Source of the DNA: Oscillospiraceae bacterium
Lineage (GTDB): Bacteria > Bacillota > Clostridia > Oscillospirales > JAAYXM01
DNA: 53,276 nt
Reading direction: 5' to 3'
Assembly (NCBI GenBank): GCA_015068085.1
Contig: SVLF01000013.1
Location: 1 to 53,276, forward strand
The position numbers and the translations under genes are program-made. This document shows, one piece after another, positions 1 to 7,184 of this stretch (position 1 is the first letter of the stretch; each line of letters begins with the position of its first letter). The notes below the pieces were generated by a model. That model did no database searches. It was given only the letters and a program-made list of their open reading frames with translations, and was not told where the DNA came from.

Positions 1-229
1 TTATATCCACATTCTCTATAAGCGCAAGCGGTGGAGCCTCTTGCTTTACGGCGCTGCAAAAAGCGTCTATATCGTGCTCACATCCCTCAAGCGAAACCTC
101 TGCGCCAAAAGAGGTATTGCATACCGTACCCGAAAGCGAAAGCCCTCGCGCAATTTTATGCACAAACGGACGAAAACCGACGCCCTGAACTATTCCGTGT
201 ATTCTTATGTCAGCATGAATTTTTTTCAC
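1..229 (-). CDS. hypF: HypF-like carbamoyltransferase, N-terminal fragment (3' end outside window)
   Basis: Reading the minus strand from a GTG at 229-227, preceded by GGGAGA five bases upstream, gives 76 codons open to the window edge. The N-terminus contains RIHGIVQGVGFRPFVHKIA, the acylphosphatase-domain signature (VQGVGFRP) that begins HypF, the enzyme that makes the cyanide ligand of NiFe-hydrogenase from carbamoyl phosphate. Only the acylphosphatase-like domain is visible. A free-standing acylphosphatase would be about 90 residues and more often reads VQGVGFR followed by a different residue; the FRPFVHK continuation favours HypF. The zinc-finger, YrdC and Kae1-like parts would lie outside the window, so full-length identity is inferred. 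Confidence 0.75.
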   Translation of the reverse strand, partial: MKKIHADIRIHGIVQGVGFRPFVHKIARGLSLSGTVCNTSFGAEVSLEGCEHDIDAFCSAVKQEAPPLALIENVDI

Positions 230-258
230 GTTTTTCTCCCGATTTTAAATTTTAACAC

Positions 259-287
259 TGGACAATATTTCAAATATATGATATTAT
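259..287 (+). promoter_or_regulatory. Sigma-A-type promoter for rubrerythrin
   Basis: TGGACA (259-264), a 17-base spacer and TATTAT (282-287) lie 51 bases before the rubrerythrin ATG in an AT-rich gap. It also lies just upstream of the divergent hypF start. Assigned by eye from consensus. Confidence 0.55.
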
Positions 288-338
288 ATTTTTGGTCAAA
301 AGTAAATACCAATTTTCAATTTGAGAGGAGTTTTTATC

Positions 339-878
339 ATGAATTTAAAGGGTTCAAAGACAGAGGCAAACCTCTGGGAAGCATTTGCCGGAGAAAGCCA
401 GGCAAGAAATAAGTATACATACTATGCTTCCAAGGCAAAAAAAGAAGGCTATGAGCAGATTTCCGCTATTTTCACTGAAACTGCAAACAACGAAAAAGAG
501 CATGCAAAGCTTTGGTTTAAGCTTCTCCATGACGAAGAAATCCCCACAACCACAGTAAACCTCAAGGACGCTGCAGACGGCGAAAACTATGAGTGGACGG
601 ATATGTATGCGAATATGGCAAAGACCGCAAAGGAAGAGGGCTTTGACAGAATTGCATATCTTTTTGAAGCAGTAGGCAAAATCGAAAAAGAGCATGAAGC
701 AAGATACAGAAAGCTTCTCTCAAATATCGAAACAGGTGCCGTCTTCTCCCGCGAGGGTGACGTTGTCTGGCAGTGCTCCAACTGCGGTCACATTCACGTT
801 GGCAACGGTGCTCCCCAGCTTTGCCCTGTTTGCGCTCATCCGCAGGCATATTTCGAGCTTTTAAAAACAAATTATTAA
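339..878 (+). CDS. rbr: Rubrerythrin
   Basis: A 179-residue cytoplasmic non-haem diiron peroxidase that reduces hydrogen peroxide in anaerobes with electrons from rubredoxin or NADH. The N-terminal four-helix ferritin-like domain carries the iron ligands: Glu in AGES (residue 19), EKEH (52-55) and a second EKEH (116-119). The C-terminal rubredoxin-like domain has CSNC (146-149) and CPVC (162-165) for one iron. The length is usual for the family. The start is the ATG at 339, eight bases after GAGGAG; an in-frame TTG at 321 lies on the ribosome binding site itself and is rejected. It is monocistronic, with its own promoter and a terminator just after the stop. It points to an anaerobic, oxygen-stressed life style. 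Confidence 0.95.
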   Translation: MNLKGSKTEANLWEAFAGESQARNKYTYYASKAKKEGYEQISAIFTETANNEKEHAKLWFKLLHDEEIPTTTVNLKDAADGENYEWTDMYANMAKTAKEEGFDRIAYLFEAVGKIEKEHEARYRKLLSNIETGAVFSREGDVVWQCSNCGHIHVGNGAPQLCPVCAHPQAYFELLKTNY

Positions 879-900
879 TTTAATTCACTTTTGATTACAA

Positions 901-935
901 AGCCGTCGGAGTTTTCTCCGGCGGTGATTTTTATT
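901..935 (+). terminator. Intrinsic terminator after rubrerythrin
   Basis: CCGTCGGAG (903-911), a TTTT loop and CTCCGGCGG (916-924) form a nine-pair stem with one G-T pair, followed by a T-rich tail. Confidence 0.8.
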
Positions 936-996
936 TAAAGCGCGGAAAATGGCGGTTTTTGGCTATTAAAAAAATTGTAAACAATTCTGAAAAGGG

Positions 997-1025
997 TTGA
1001 CATAAAACAAAAAGTACGCTATAAT
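997..1025 (+). promoter_or_regulatory. Strong sigma-A promoter for the M23 peptidase gene
   Basis: Perfect TTGACA (997-1002) and perfect TATAAT (1020-1025) with a 17-base spacer, about 60 bases before the gene start. Confidence 0.85.
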
Positions 1026-1084
1026 GTAATTACTTTGTAACCGGTTTGTAACCGATATCTTTATGTTCAGAAGGAGTGAGATGC

Positions 1085-2713
1085 TTGGAAAGAGATGCAC
1101 AGCAAAGCTTTGACGCAGCGATCTGTGACAGCCCGGCTGTACCGTCGTTTGCGTCGGATAAAAACAAAATAGCTGATTTTATTTTCGGCATTCTCGCCGT
1201 TTTATATGAAGCGTTTTCCTTTGCCTTTTCAAAGGTCATCCACGCTTCCGTCATTTTCTGGACGTTCTTTCTCTCACGCGTTCTCTCCCCCTCCTCTGTT
1301 TATGCCGTGGCGGCGATAAGCGCAACATCTTCTTTTCTCAGTGAAGCGCGGATTAAGCTTCGCTGTCTTTCTCACCGCGCAACTGTTTGGCTTTCTCAGT
1401 TTCGTGCAAACCGTTTTGCCCTTGTTTCTGTTGTTCTCGCGGTAACATTTCTTCTTATTGCATCCACGCTTTACAGCGTTGGTGTTAAGATTACCATTGA
1501 CGGCAAGGAACTCGGCTATGTTTATAATCGTGATGAATACAATGAAGCTCTCTCGTTTGTCGAGGCGCGTGCAAGCGAAATACTGGAGCGCCCGTACAGC
1601 GTTTCTTCAAATGTGCGCTTTGAACTTGGCATTGTTCCCCGTGAAAAGGTTCTTTCAAAACAGGCGTTAAGCTCGTTCTTCTTTTCTAACATCAAAGAGG
1701 TTTCTGAGCTTTATGCGCTCACTGTTGACGGTGAGGTTATCGGTGCAAGCCGCAACCGTGAAACTCTCCAGAATATGATTGACGAGCTTCTTTATCACAA
1801 CGATCCCAACGTCCGCGCGCACTTTGCACAGGATGTGAGCATATCAAAAAGATACGTAGATGCCTCAAAGCTCATTTCGTATGATGAAATCCGCGAAAAG
1901 CTTACTTCGAAAATCCATTCAACGCGCGAATATACCATAGAGTACGGTGACACGCTTGACTCTATCGCAAAGAAAAACGGTATGACACGTGAAGACCTTC
2001 TCGAGCTTAATCCCGGACTTCGCGCCAGCAAGCTCCGTGCAGGAAAAAAGGTTACGGTCGGCCGTGAAATTCCCTTCCTTTCCGTTGAAGCGGTAAGGCG
2101 CGTTGAATATACGGAAACAATTCCTTATGAAACAAAGACAGTAGAAACAGATTCCCTTTACAAGGGAACAAAAAAGGTTACAACTCAGGGGCGCGTTGGT
2201 ACGCGTAAGGTTGTTGCCGATGTAACATATGTAGATAACAAGGAAACCTCGCGTGATATTATTTCAAGCACAGTAACGCAGCAACCGGTAACAAAGGTTG
2301 TTCAGGTCGGAACAAAAGCCCGCCCGAAGACAATGGCAACCGGCAAGCTTTCACGTCCGGTGCGCGGTGCGATTATTTCTTCAAACTACGGTATGCGCCG
2401 TGGCAGCATGCACAAGGGTGTTGACTTTGCGGCAAAGAGAGGCACACGGATTTCCGCGGCGGACGGCGGCACGGTAACGTGGGCAGGCTGGAAGCGCGGC
2501 GGTTGGGGTTATCTCGTTGTAATCAACCACGGCAACGGTATTGAAACCTACTACGCGCATAACTCAAAGGTGCTTGTATCAGTCGGTCAGAAAGTCGCAA
2601 AAGGCGAGCAGATTGCAAAAATGGGAAGTACCGGTAACAGTACCGGCCCGCACTGCCACTTTGAAGTTCACGTAAACGGCAGATACACCAATCCATGGAA
2701 ATATATATCATAA
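1085..2713 (+). CDS. Membrane-anchored LysM-G5-M23 peptidoglycan endopeptidase
   Basis: The protein (542 residues from TTG 1085) probably cleaves peptide cross-links of peptidoglycan outside the membrane. After a long N-terminal cytoplasmic part, one hydrophobic segment (about residues 110-130, FALVSVVLAVTFLLIAS) anchors it. Then follow a LysM domain (YGDTLDSIAKKNGMTREDL, about 275-320), a G5 domain (about 330-410) and a C-terminal M23 domain with zinc ligands in HKGVDF and HCHFEV. AAGGAG at 1071-1076 lies eight bases before the in-frame TTG at 1085; the GTG at 1076 overlaps that binding site, so TTG is preferred. The LysM-G5-M23 order is typical of Clostridia cell-wall or sporulation hydrolases. 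The roughly 100-residue region before the membrane segment is unassigned. Confidence 0.9.
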   Translation: MERDAQQSFDAAICDSPAVPSFASDKNKIADFIFGILAVLYEAFSFAFSKVIHASVIFWTFFLSRVLSPSSVYAVAAISATSSFLSEARIKLRCLSHRATVWLSQFRANRFALVSVVLAVTFLLIASTLYSVGVKITIDGKELGYVYNRDEYNEALSFVEARASEILERPYSVSSNVRFELGIVPREKVLSKQALSSFFFSNIKEVSELYALTVDGEVIGASRNRETLQNMIDELLYHNDPNVRAHFAQDVSISKRYVDASKLISYDEIREKLTSKIHSTREYTIEYGDTLDSIAKKNGMTREDLLELNPGLRASKLRAGKKVTVGREIPFLSVEAVRRVEYTETIPYETKTVETDSLYKGTKKVTTQGRVGTRKVVADVTYVDNKETSRDIISSTVTQQPVTKVVQVGTKARPKTMATGKLSRPVRGAIISSNYGMRRGSMHKGVDFAAKRGTRISAADGGTVTWAGWKRGGWGYLVVINHGNGIETYYAHNSKVLVSVGQKVAKGEQIAKMGSTGNSTGPHCHFEVHVNGRYTNPWKYIS

Positions 2714-2723
2714 ATAATAATTT

Positions 2724-2768
2724 AACCTCCCAACCACAAATCAAACGGTTGGGAGGTTGTTTTTTTAT
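2724..2768 (+). terminator. Intrinsic terminator after the M23 peptidase gene
   Basis: A 12-bp perfect stem, AACCTCCCAACC (2724-2735) with GGTTGGGAGGTT (2747-2758), is followed by a run of T. It sits between convergent genes and may also stop the minus-strand ATPase transcript. Confidence 0.85.
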
Positions 2769-2776
2769 ATTCGCAT

Positions 2777-4078
2777 TTATGCTTCAAGACTATTTTTATC
2801 AAGCAAAAACTCCTTAACTCCCATCATAACATATCCCTTTTCATCATAACGAGGCTTCATACTCTTTTCAATGATAACAATCTTTTTAAAAGAGTCTGTT
2901 GTTTTATCAAAAGAGGCGGTTTCCTGCTCATATTTTGCCTTGTCCGGAATTGCATACGCAGATTGAATATAGTATTTTTTGCCGCCAAGTGTTGCTACAA
3001 AATCAATTTCTCTCTGTACTCTGATTTCTTTTCCTTTTGCATCTTTTTCTCGTGACTCTACCACACCCACATCTACCCGATAACCTCTGTAGCAAAGCTC
3101 ATTATAGATTATATTCTCCATAATATGAGTGCCTTCGATTTGTCTGAAATTAAGCCTTGCATTGCGAAGTCCGATGTCTTCAAAATAGATTTTATATGGA
3201 GTACCAATATATTTCCGTCCCTTAACGTCAAATCGTTTTACACGCGTAAGCATAAAAGCATCCTCCATATGACTGATATAGCGGTCTACTGTAGCATCAC
3301 AAATACCTCCCCCGTGAACACTTTTTATTGTGTTAGAAATATTGCGGGGATTCATTAAAGTAGAAATGCCGGAAGCCACAACATCTAAAACTTCTCCAAG
3401 GCTTGTATCATCCTTTAAGCCGTAACGGTTTTTAATATCACGCAGATAAAGATTTTTCATTTGTGAAATCAAGTACTGTGCTTTTTGTTCTTCGGTCGTC
3501 ATAAGAGCAACTGCAGGAAGTCCTCCGTATACAGAATATTCATCAAATACCTCACCCTTATCGCCGTTCTTAAAAGCATAATACTCGGAAAAGGAAAGGG
3601 GAAAAACATGTATTTCATCACCTCTACCCTCAAACTCGGTTAAGATATCTTTTGACAAAAACTTCGAATTGCTTCCGGTAACATACACATCAAGATTAGC
3701 CTTGCGAAGAAAACCGTTAAGCACAGATTCAAATGCACCAAGCTTCTGAACTTCATCAAGTAAAATATAATGCATATCCTTATCCGTAATTTGCGATTGA
3801 ATCCAATTTAAAAACTTTGTAGGATCAATTTTTCTGTCCTCTCGCTCGTTATCGAGTATAATGGGGTTTTCACCGATTTTTATTAAATCGTCAGCAGAAT
3901 CAAATGCAAATCTGATAATGTGGCTGTCAGCAATTCCATCCTCGATTAAGTGATTATAAAATAAAGTATTGAGCAAATAGGATTTTCCGCTTCTGCGAAT
4001 GCCGGTAATTACTTTTATAAAACCGTTATGCTTTCTGACAATAAGCCTATTCAAATACACAGCCCTTTTAATTTCCAT
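2777..4078 (-). CDS. AAA ATPase with C-terminal DUF4143
   Basis: A 433-residue member of the AAA_14/DUF4143 family, common in gut bacteria and archaea and of unknown biological role. Walker A is GIRRSGKS (26-33), Walker B is YILLDEVQ (about 104-111), and a sensor-like YVTGSNSKFL follows. The C-terminal half has the DUF4143 features, including a nuclease-like segment with REIDFVATLGGKKYYIQ near residue 375. The start is the ATG at 4078, because GGAGG lies five bases before it; a further in-frame ATG at 4090 would precede the binding site. It is a single-gene unit with its own promoter, flanked by direct repeats. A second, diverged family member begins at 52235. Confidence 0.85.
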   Translation of the reverse strand: MEIKRAVYLNRLIVRKHNGFIKVITGIRRSGKSYLLNTLFYNHLIEDGIADSHIIRFAFDSADDLIKIGENPIILDNEREDRKIDPTKFLNWIQSQITDKDMHYILLDEVQKLGAFESVLNGFLRKANLDVYVTGSNSKFLSKDILTEFEGRGDEIHVFPLSFSEYYAFKNGDKGEVFDEYSVYGGLPAVALMTTEEQKAQYLISQMKNLYLRDIKNRYGLKDDTSLGEVLDVVASGISTLMNPRNISNTIKSVHGGGICDATVDRYISHMEDAFMLTRVKRFDVKGRKYIGTPYKIYFEDIGLRNARLNFRQIEGTHIMENIIYNELCYRGYRVDVGVVESREKDAKGKEIRVQREIDFVATLGGKKYYIQSAYAIPDKAKYEQETASFDKTTDSFKKIVIIEKSMKPRYDEKGYVMMGVKEFLLDKNSLEA

Positions 4079-4088
4079 AACAACCTCC

Positions 4089-4195
4089 ATCTAATATTTT
4101 TGCCGTTATCGTCAAGTTTATAATATAATTATAAACCATTATTCAGAAAATTGCAACGGCTCTATCTAATATTTTTGCCGTTTCCGTCAGTTTTA
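4089..4195 (-). repeat. Pair of 32-bp direct repeats flanking the ATPase promoter
   Basis: The segment at 4089-4120 recurs at 4164-4195 with 28 of 32 bases identical; both begin ATCTAATATTTTTGCCGTT. One copy is in the 5' leader just upstream of the ribosome binding site and the other lies upstream of the -35 box, so the promoter sits between them. The arrangement suggests paired operator sites; the binding protein is unknown. Confidence 0.65.
4128..4156 (-). promoter_or_regulatory. Sigma-A-type promoter for the DUF4143 ATPase
   Basis: On the minus strand TTGCAA (4156-4151), 17 bases and TATAAT (4133-4128). The remaining gap to 4441 holds only the direct repeats and the terminator of the iscU operon. 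Confidence 0.65.
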
Positions 4196-4351
4196 TTACT
4201 TTGTAGAACTAACGAGGACTGGCAGGATAACCTGAAACTAATACAAAATTTTATACGATTTGACCACATGATGTAATTGGGAAAAACAGTTTTTCTCCAA
4301 TCTTCCCCAATCTAAATAGCAGTTTTATATAAAACTATTGAAAATTTTTTT

Positions 4352-4395
4352 GACAAAAAACTCCACCTCTACTGTATAACGTAGCGGCGGAGTTT
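4352..4395 (-). terminator. Intrinsic terminator of the rnhA-iscS-iscU operon
   Basis: On the minus strand AAACTCCGCCGCTAC pairs with GTAGAGGTGGAGTTT (one mismatch, one G-T pair), followed by a T run. It lies about 50 bases after the iscU stop. Confidence 0.75.
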
Positions 4396-4441
4396 AATTA
4401 TATATTGTTATAATAAATAATTATATAACAACAAGTTATCA

Positions 4442-4876
4442 CTACTTATTATGTGAGCAGCAGTTTTCGCAGTTGCCGTCACAGAGACCGAGCTTGCCCG
4501 GATCCTTTCCCTGACGCTTATAGTAATCTGCGATTGCAGACTTTATCGCCTCTTCAGCAAGCACGGAGCAGTGAAGCTTCTCCGGCGGAAGTCCGTCAAG
4601 CGCCTCGGCAACAGCTTTGTTTGTAAGGGTAAGTGCCTCTTCAATGCTCTTTCCCTTTACCATCTCGGTTGCCATAGAGCTTGTTGCAACTGCCGCACCG
4701 CAACCAAAAGTCTTGAACGTTACATCGGTTATAATGTCGTTCTCATCAATCTTCATATACATTTTCATAATATCGCCGCACTTTGAGTTGCCTACCTGCC
4801 CGATAGCGTTTGCGCCCTCAAGCTCGCCGACGTTGCGCGGATTTGAAAAATGGTCAAGTACCTTTTCACTGTACAT
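4442..4876 (-). CDS. iscU: Fe-S cluster scaffold protein, NifU/IscU N-terminal type
   Basis: A 144-residue scaffold on which iron-sulfur clusters are built from sulfide supplied by the neighbouring cysteine desulfurase. The three cluster cysteines are visible: C33 (SKCGD, with D35), C59 (FGCGAAV) and C103 (LHCSVLAEEA). The LPPEKLHCS motif is typical of the family. The C-terminus has four extra cysteines (CDGNCENCC, 132-140), a tail common in clostridial NifU-like proteins and possibly an additional metal site. It starts 17 bases after the iscS stop, with AAGGAG before the ATG, so the two are co-translated. Without hscA, hscB or fdx beside it, this is the minimal clostridial form. Confidence 0.93.
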   Translation of the reverse strand: MYSEKVLDHFSNPRNVGELEGANAIGQVGNSKCGDIMKMYMKIDENDIITDVTFKTFGCGAAVATSSMATEMVKGKSIEEALTLTNKAVAEALDGLPPEKLHCSVLAEEAIKSAIADYYKRQGKDPGKLGLCDGNCENCCSHNK

Positions 4877-4893
4877 AATATAAAACTCCTTTC

Positions 4894-6066
4894 TTATTCT
4901 TCCCAGACCGGTTTTCCGTTTTCCCAGACCGGACTCATTGCACGAAGCTTTGCCGCAACCTTCTCAACTGCTTCTGCAATCTTTATTTCATCACCAACCG
5001 CATTATCTTCACCGAGAGAAAGACGGAGAGAACCGTGCGCGATATGGTGCGGAAGACCGATTGAGAGAAGAACGTGAGACGGGTCAAGCGAGCCGGATGA
5101 GCATGCAGAGCCGGAGCTTGCGCATATTCCCTCATTAAACATATTGAGAAGCAATGCCTCACCCTCGATTCCCTCAATTACAATACTGCAAAGACCTGGG
5201 AGACGGTTTGTCGGATGCCCTGTAAGCCGTGTATACGGAATTTTGAGAACTCTCTCAATAAGCGCATCACGCATTTTTGTAAGACGGGCAATATTTTCGT
5301 TCATATGCTCATTTGCAAGACGTGCCGCCTCGCCGAGAGCGACGATATACGGAACATTTTCCGTTCCGGCGCGGCGTCTTTTTTCCTGCCCGCCGCCGTA
5401 AATCAAGTTGTCAATGCGGATTCCGGAGCGGATGTAAAGAGCGCCTATTCCCTTTGGTGCACCGATTTTATGACCGGAAAGCGAGAGAAAATCAATATTC
5501 ATCTCGTCAACGTTTATCGGAATATGCCCATATGCCTGAACAGCATCTGTGTGGAAAAAGATTTCTTTTTCCTTTGCTATGGCACCAATTTCGCGTATCG
5601 GCTGGATAGTTCCGATTTCGTTATTCGCAGTCATAATTGAAATAAGAATTGTCTCATCACATATCGCAGCTTTAAGGTCATCAACAGAAACCGAGCCGTA
5701 CTCATCAACCGGAAGATACGTAACTCTTATCCCCTGTTTTTCAAGCTGCTTGCAGGTTTCCATAATTGCCGGATGCTCTATGCACGAGGTGATTATGTGA
5801 TTACCCTTATCACGAAGCTTTGATGTAACTCCGCGCAGCACCCAGTTATCGGATTCGCTTCCGCAGCTTGTGAAGAAAATTTCCTTTCCGCGTGCGCCGA
5901 TTACCTTTGCAACTTCCTCACGTGCATTTTCAACAGCGCGCTTTGCATCATACGCAAAGGCATAAAGACTTGACGGATTACCGTAATGCTCAGTGAAATA
6001 CGGAAGCATTTTATCCAAGACCTCCGGCTTTGTGCGCGTTGTAGCCGAGTTGTCTGCGTATATCAT
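4894..6066 (-). CDS. iscS: Cysteine desulfurase (NifS/IscS type)
   Basis: A 390-residue PLP enzyme that takes sulfur from L-cysteine for Fe-S cluster assembly and tRNA thiolation. The N-terminus IYADNSATT, the PLP lysine in SGHKIGAPKG, the HTDAVQA strand and the catalytic-loop cysteine in CASSGSACSSG are all visible. The start is the ATG at 6066, seven bases after GGAGG; longer readings into the rnhA end have no binding site and run past the family N-terminus. It lies 31 bases after rnhA and 17 before iscU, forming one minus-strand operon. The long SSGSACSSG loop resembles group I NifS/IscS enzymes rather than SufS. Confidence 0.95.
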   Translation of the reverse strand: MIYADNSATTRTKPEVLDKMLPYFTEHYGNPSSLYAFAYDAKRAVENAREEVAKVIGARGKEIFFTSCGSESDNWVLRGVTSKLRDKGNHIITSCIEHPAIMETCKQLEKQGIRVTYLPVDEYGSVSVDDLKAAICDETILISIMTANNEIGTIQPIREIGAIAKEKEIFFHTDAVQAYGHIPINVDEMNIDFLSLSGHKIGAPKGIGALYIRSGIRIDNLIYGGGQEKRRRAGTENVPYIVALGEAARLANEHMNENIARLTKMRDALIERVLKIPYTRLTGHPTNRLPGLCSIVIEGIEGEALLLNMFNEGICASSGSACSSGSLDPSHVLLSIGLPHHIAHGSLRLSLGEDNAVGDEIKIAEAVEKVAAKLRAMSPVWENGKPVWEE

Positions 6067-6097
6067 TTGTATTCCTCCTTGGAAAATAAATTTGCTT

Positions 6098-6547
6098 TTA
6101 TACATTTTGTATACTATTTTTCTTACTTTGCGCAACCGCAAGCTCATCACAGCGATTGTTTTTTGGGTTTGTCGCATGACCTTTAACCCATATAAAGGTC
6201 ACGTCATGTATATCAAGAAGGTTTAAAAGCTTTTCCCATAAATCGGGGTTTAATGCTTTTTCCTTTTTGTTTCGCATCCAGTTATTTTGTCTCCATTTTT
6301 TTGCCCAACCCTGATTTATGCCGTCAACAATATATTTGCTGTCAGTGTAAAGCGAGACAGAACACGGTTCGCGGAGAGCAGAGAGCGCGGAGATAACGCC
6401 TGTTAATTCCATACGGTTGTTTGTGGTATCCGCCTCACCGCCGGACATTTCTTTTTCTATTCCGTTGTATTCAAGTATTGCCCCCCAACCGCCCGGTCCG
6501 GGATTGCCGGAACACGCGCCGTCGGTATAAATTGTTATATACTTCAT
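6098..6547 (-). CDS. rnhA: Ribonuclease HI
   Basis: A 149-residue endonuclease that degrades the RNA strand of RNA-DNA hybrids. The four catalytic carboxylates are visible: D9 ([14 protein letters not shown]), E47 (NRMELTG), D69 (YTDSKY) and D134 (NRCDELA), with the loop histidine at 124 ([11 protein letters not shown]). Start chosen at ATG 6547, eight bases after AAGGA; the upstream in-frame codons encode a low-complexity Arg-rich stretch across a repeat. It heads the rnhA-iscS-iscU operon. Its first nine codons and ribosome binding site are duplicated about 170 bp upstream. Confidence 0.95.
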   Translation of the reverse strand: MKYITIYTDGACSGNPGPGGWGAILEYNGIEKEMSGGEADTTNNRMELTGVISALSALREPCSVSLYTDSKYIVDGINQGWAKKWRQNNWMRNKKEKALNPDLWEKLLNLLDIHDVTFIWVKGHATNPKNNRCDELAVAQSKKNSIQNV

Positions 6548-6736
6548 AATATATATCCTTTGAAATATTTGAGCTATTGCAATATTCCGTCTTTGTCGCC
6601 GACGGCGCGTGTTTGTCATCCCCGAGCGGTTGCCGCTTTAGCGGCGAGCGAGTGGGGACATCTTGCAAAACTGCGTCAGCAGTTCTTGCCGTCGGTATAA
6701 ATTGTTATATGCTTCATAATATATATCCTTTTAAAT
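6518..6736 (-). repeat. Duplicated rnhA 5' end separated by a hairpin element
   Basis: About 49 bp spanning the rnhA ribosome binding site, ATG and first codons (6518-6566) recur at 6688-6736 with only a few mismatches. The outer copy would encode MKHITIYTDG then soon stop, so it is a dead fragment. Between them, 6567-6687 contains a strong hairpin: GCCGC/GCGGC near 6630-6645 inside GTCCCC/GGGGAT arms. It also holds a stretch at about 6599-6611 that is an inverted copy of rnhA codons (GACGGCGCGTGTT). This looks like a local duplication or insertion event. Confidence 0.7.
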
Positions 6737-6747
6737 GAAAATCAATC

Positions 6748-6926
6748 AAAAGGGGTTCTCTTGCGAACCCCTTTAAAACCCCACGCTTTTGTCGCTGCCC
6801 GCGCAGCGGATAAATTATCGCGCTCATCACAGAGACTTTCGCTAATGGCAAAATTAAAATTTTGCACGCTCCGTCTTATCTGTGATTTCGCTGTAATTTA
6901 TAACCGCTTAGCGCGAAAGGCGACAT
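6748..6926 (+). repeat. Structured dispersed repeat, copy A
   Basis: This 179-bp segment is homologous to the reverse complement of 32018-32194. It opens with the hairpin AAAGGGGTTC (6749-6758) / GAACCCCTTT (6765-6774). A closing stem pairs GCGGATAAATT (6806-6816) with 6895-6907, and an internal arm pairs ATCACAGA (6826-6833) with TCTGTGAT (6879-6886). The tip is GCAAAAT-TAA-ATTTTGC. Compared with copy B, changes occur on both sides of the stems, so pairing is kept. No protein is encoded. Confidence 0.7.
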
Positions 6927-7184
6927 ACTATTCCGGTTCATTAGTATCTCTCCGGGTGCAGGGTCGCAACCCTGCTCGTTTTAAGGGGATTTTTAAGGGG
7001 GAAATCGAAATCCCCCTTAAATTCGATTTGCTTCTTTGGCGTCGATGCGTTAAGAAAATATGCCGGTGGCATATTTTTAGCAATCGACCGCAGCGGCTAT
7101 GCCGTGAGGAACTCGGTTGGTTAAAGAAGGCCCGCCCGGCAGGGCAAGAACTTTGCGGTCTGTCGCAAGCAGAAAAATAATTTT
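6927..7184. other. Gene-free hairpin cluster downstream of gyrA
   Basis: No credible gene. Several inverted repeats follow each other: GCAGGGT/ACCCTGC near 6959-6975, TTTAAGGGGGA/TCCCCCTTAAA near 6991-7021, AAATATGCC/GGCATATTT near 7056-7076, and a GC-rich one near 7129-7146. The gyrA stop region itself can fold (GCAGAA/TTCTGC around 7170-7197). Some may terminate the gyrA transcript, but none has a clean T run on the minus strand. Confidence 0.45.

Noticed and set aside
31-412. Plus-strand open frames at the left edge
   Set aside because: They run antisense to the hypF start and into rubrerythrin in the wrong frame, with no ribosome binding site.
6761-7180. 139-codon plus-strand frame downstream of gyrA
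   Set aside because: It crosses the dispersed repeat and several hairpins, has no binding site and no recognisable protein features.
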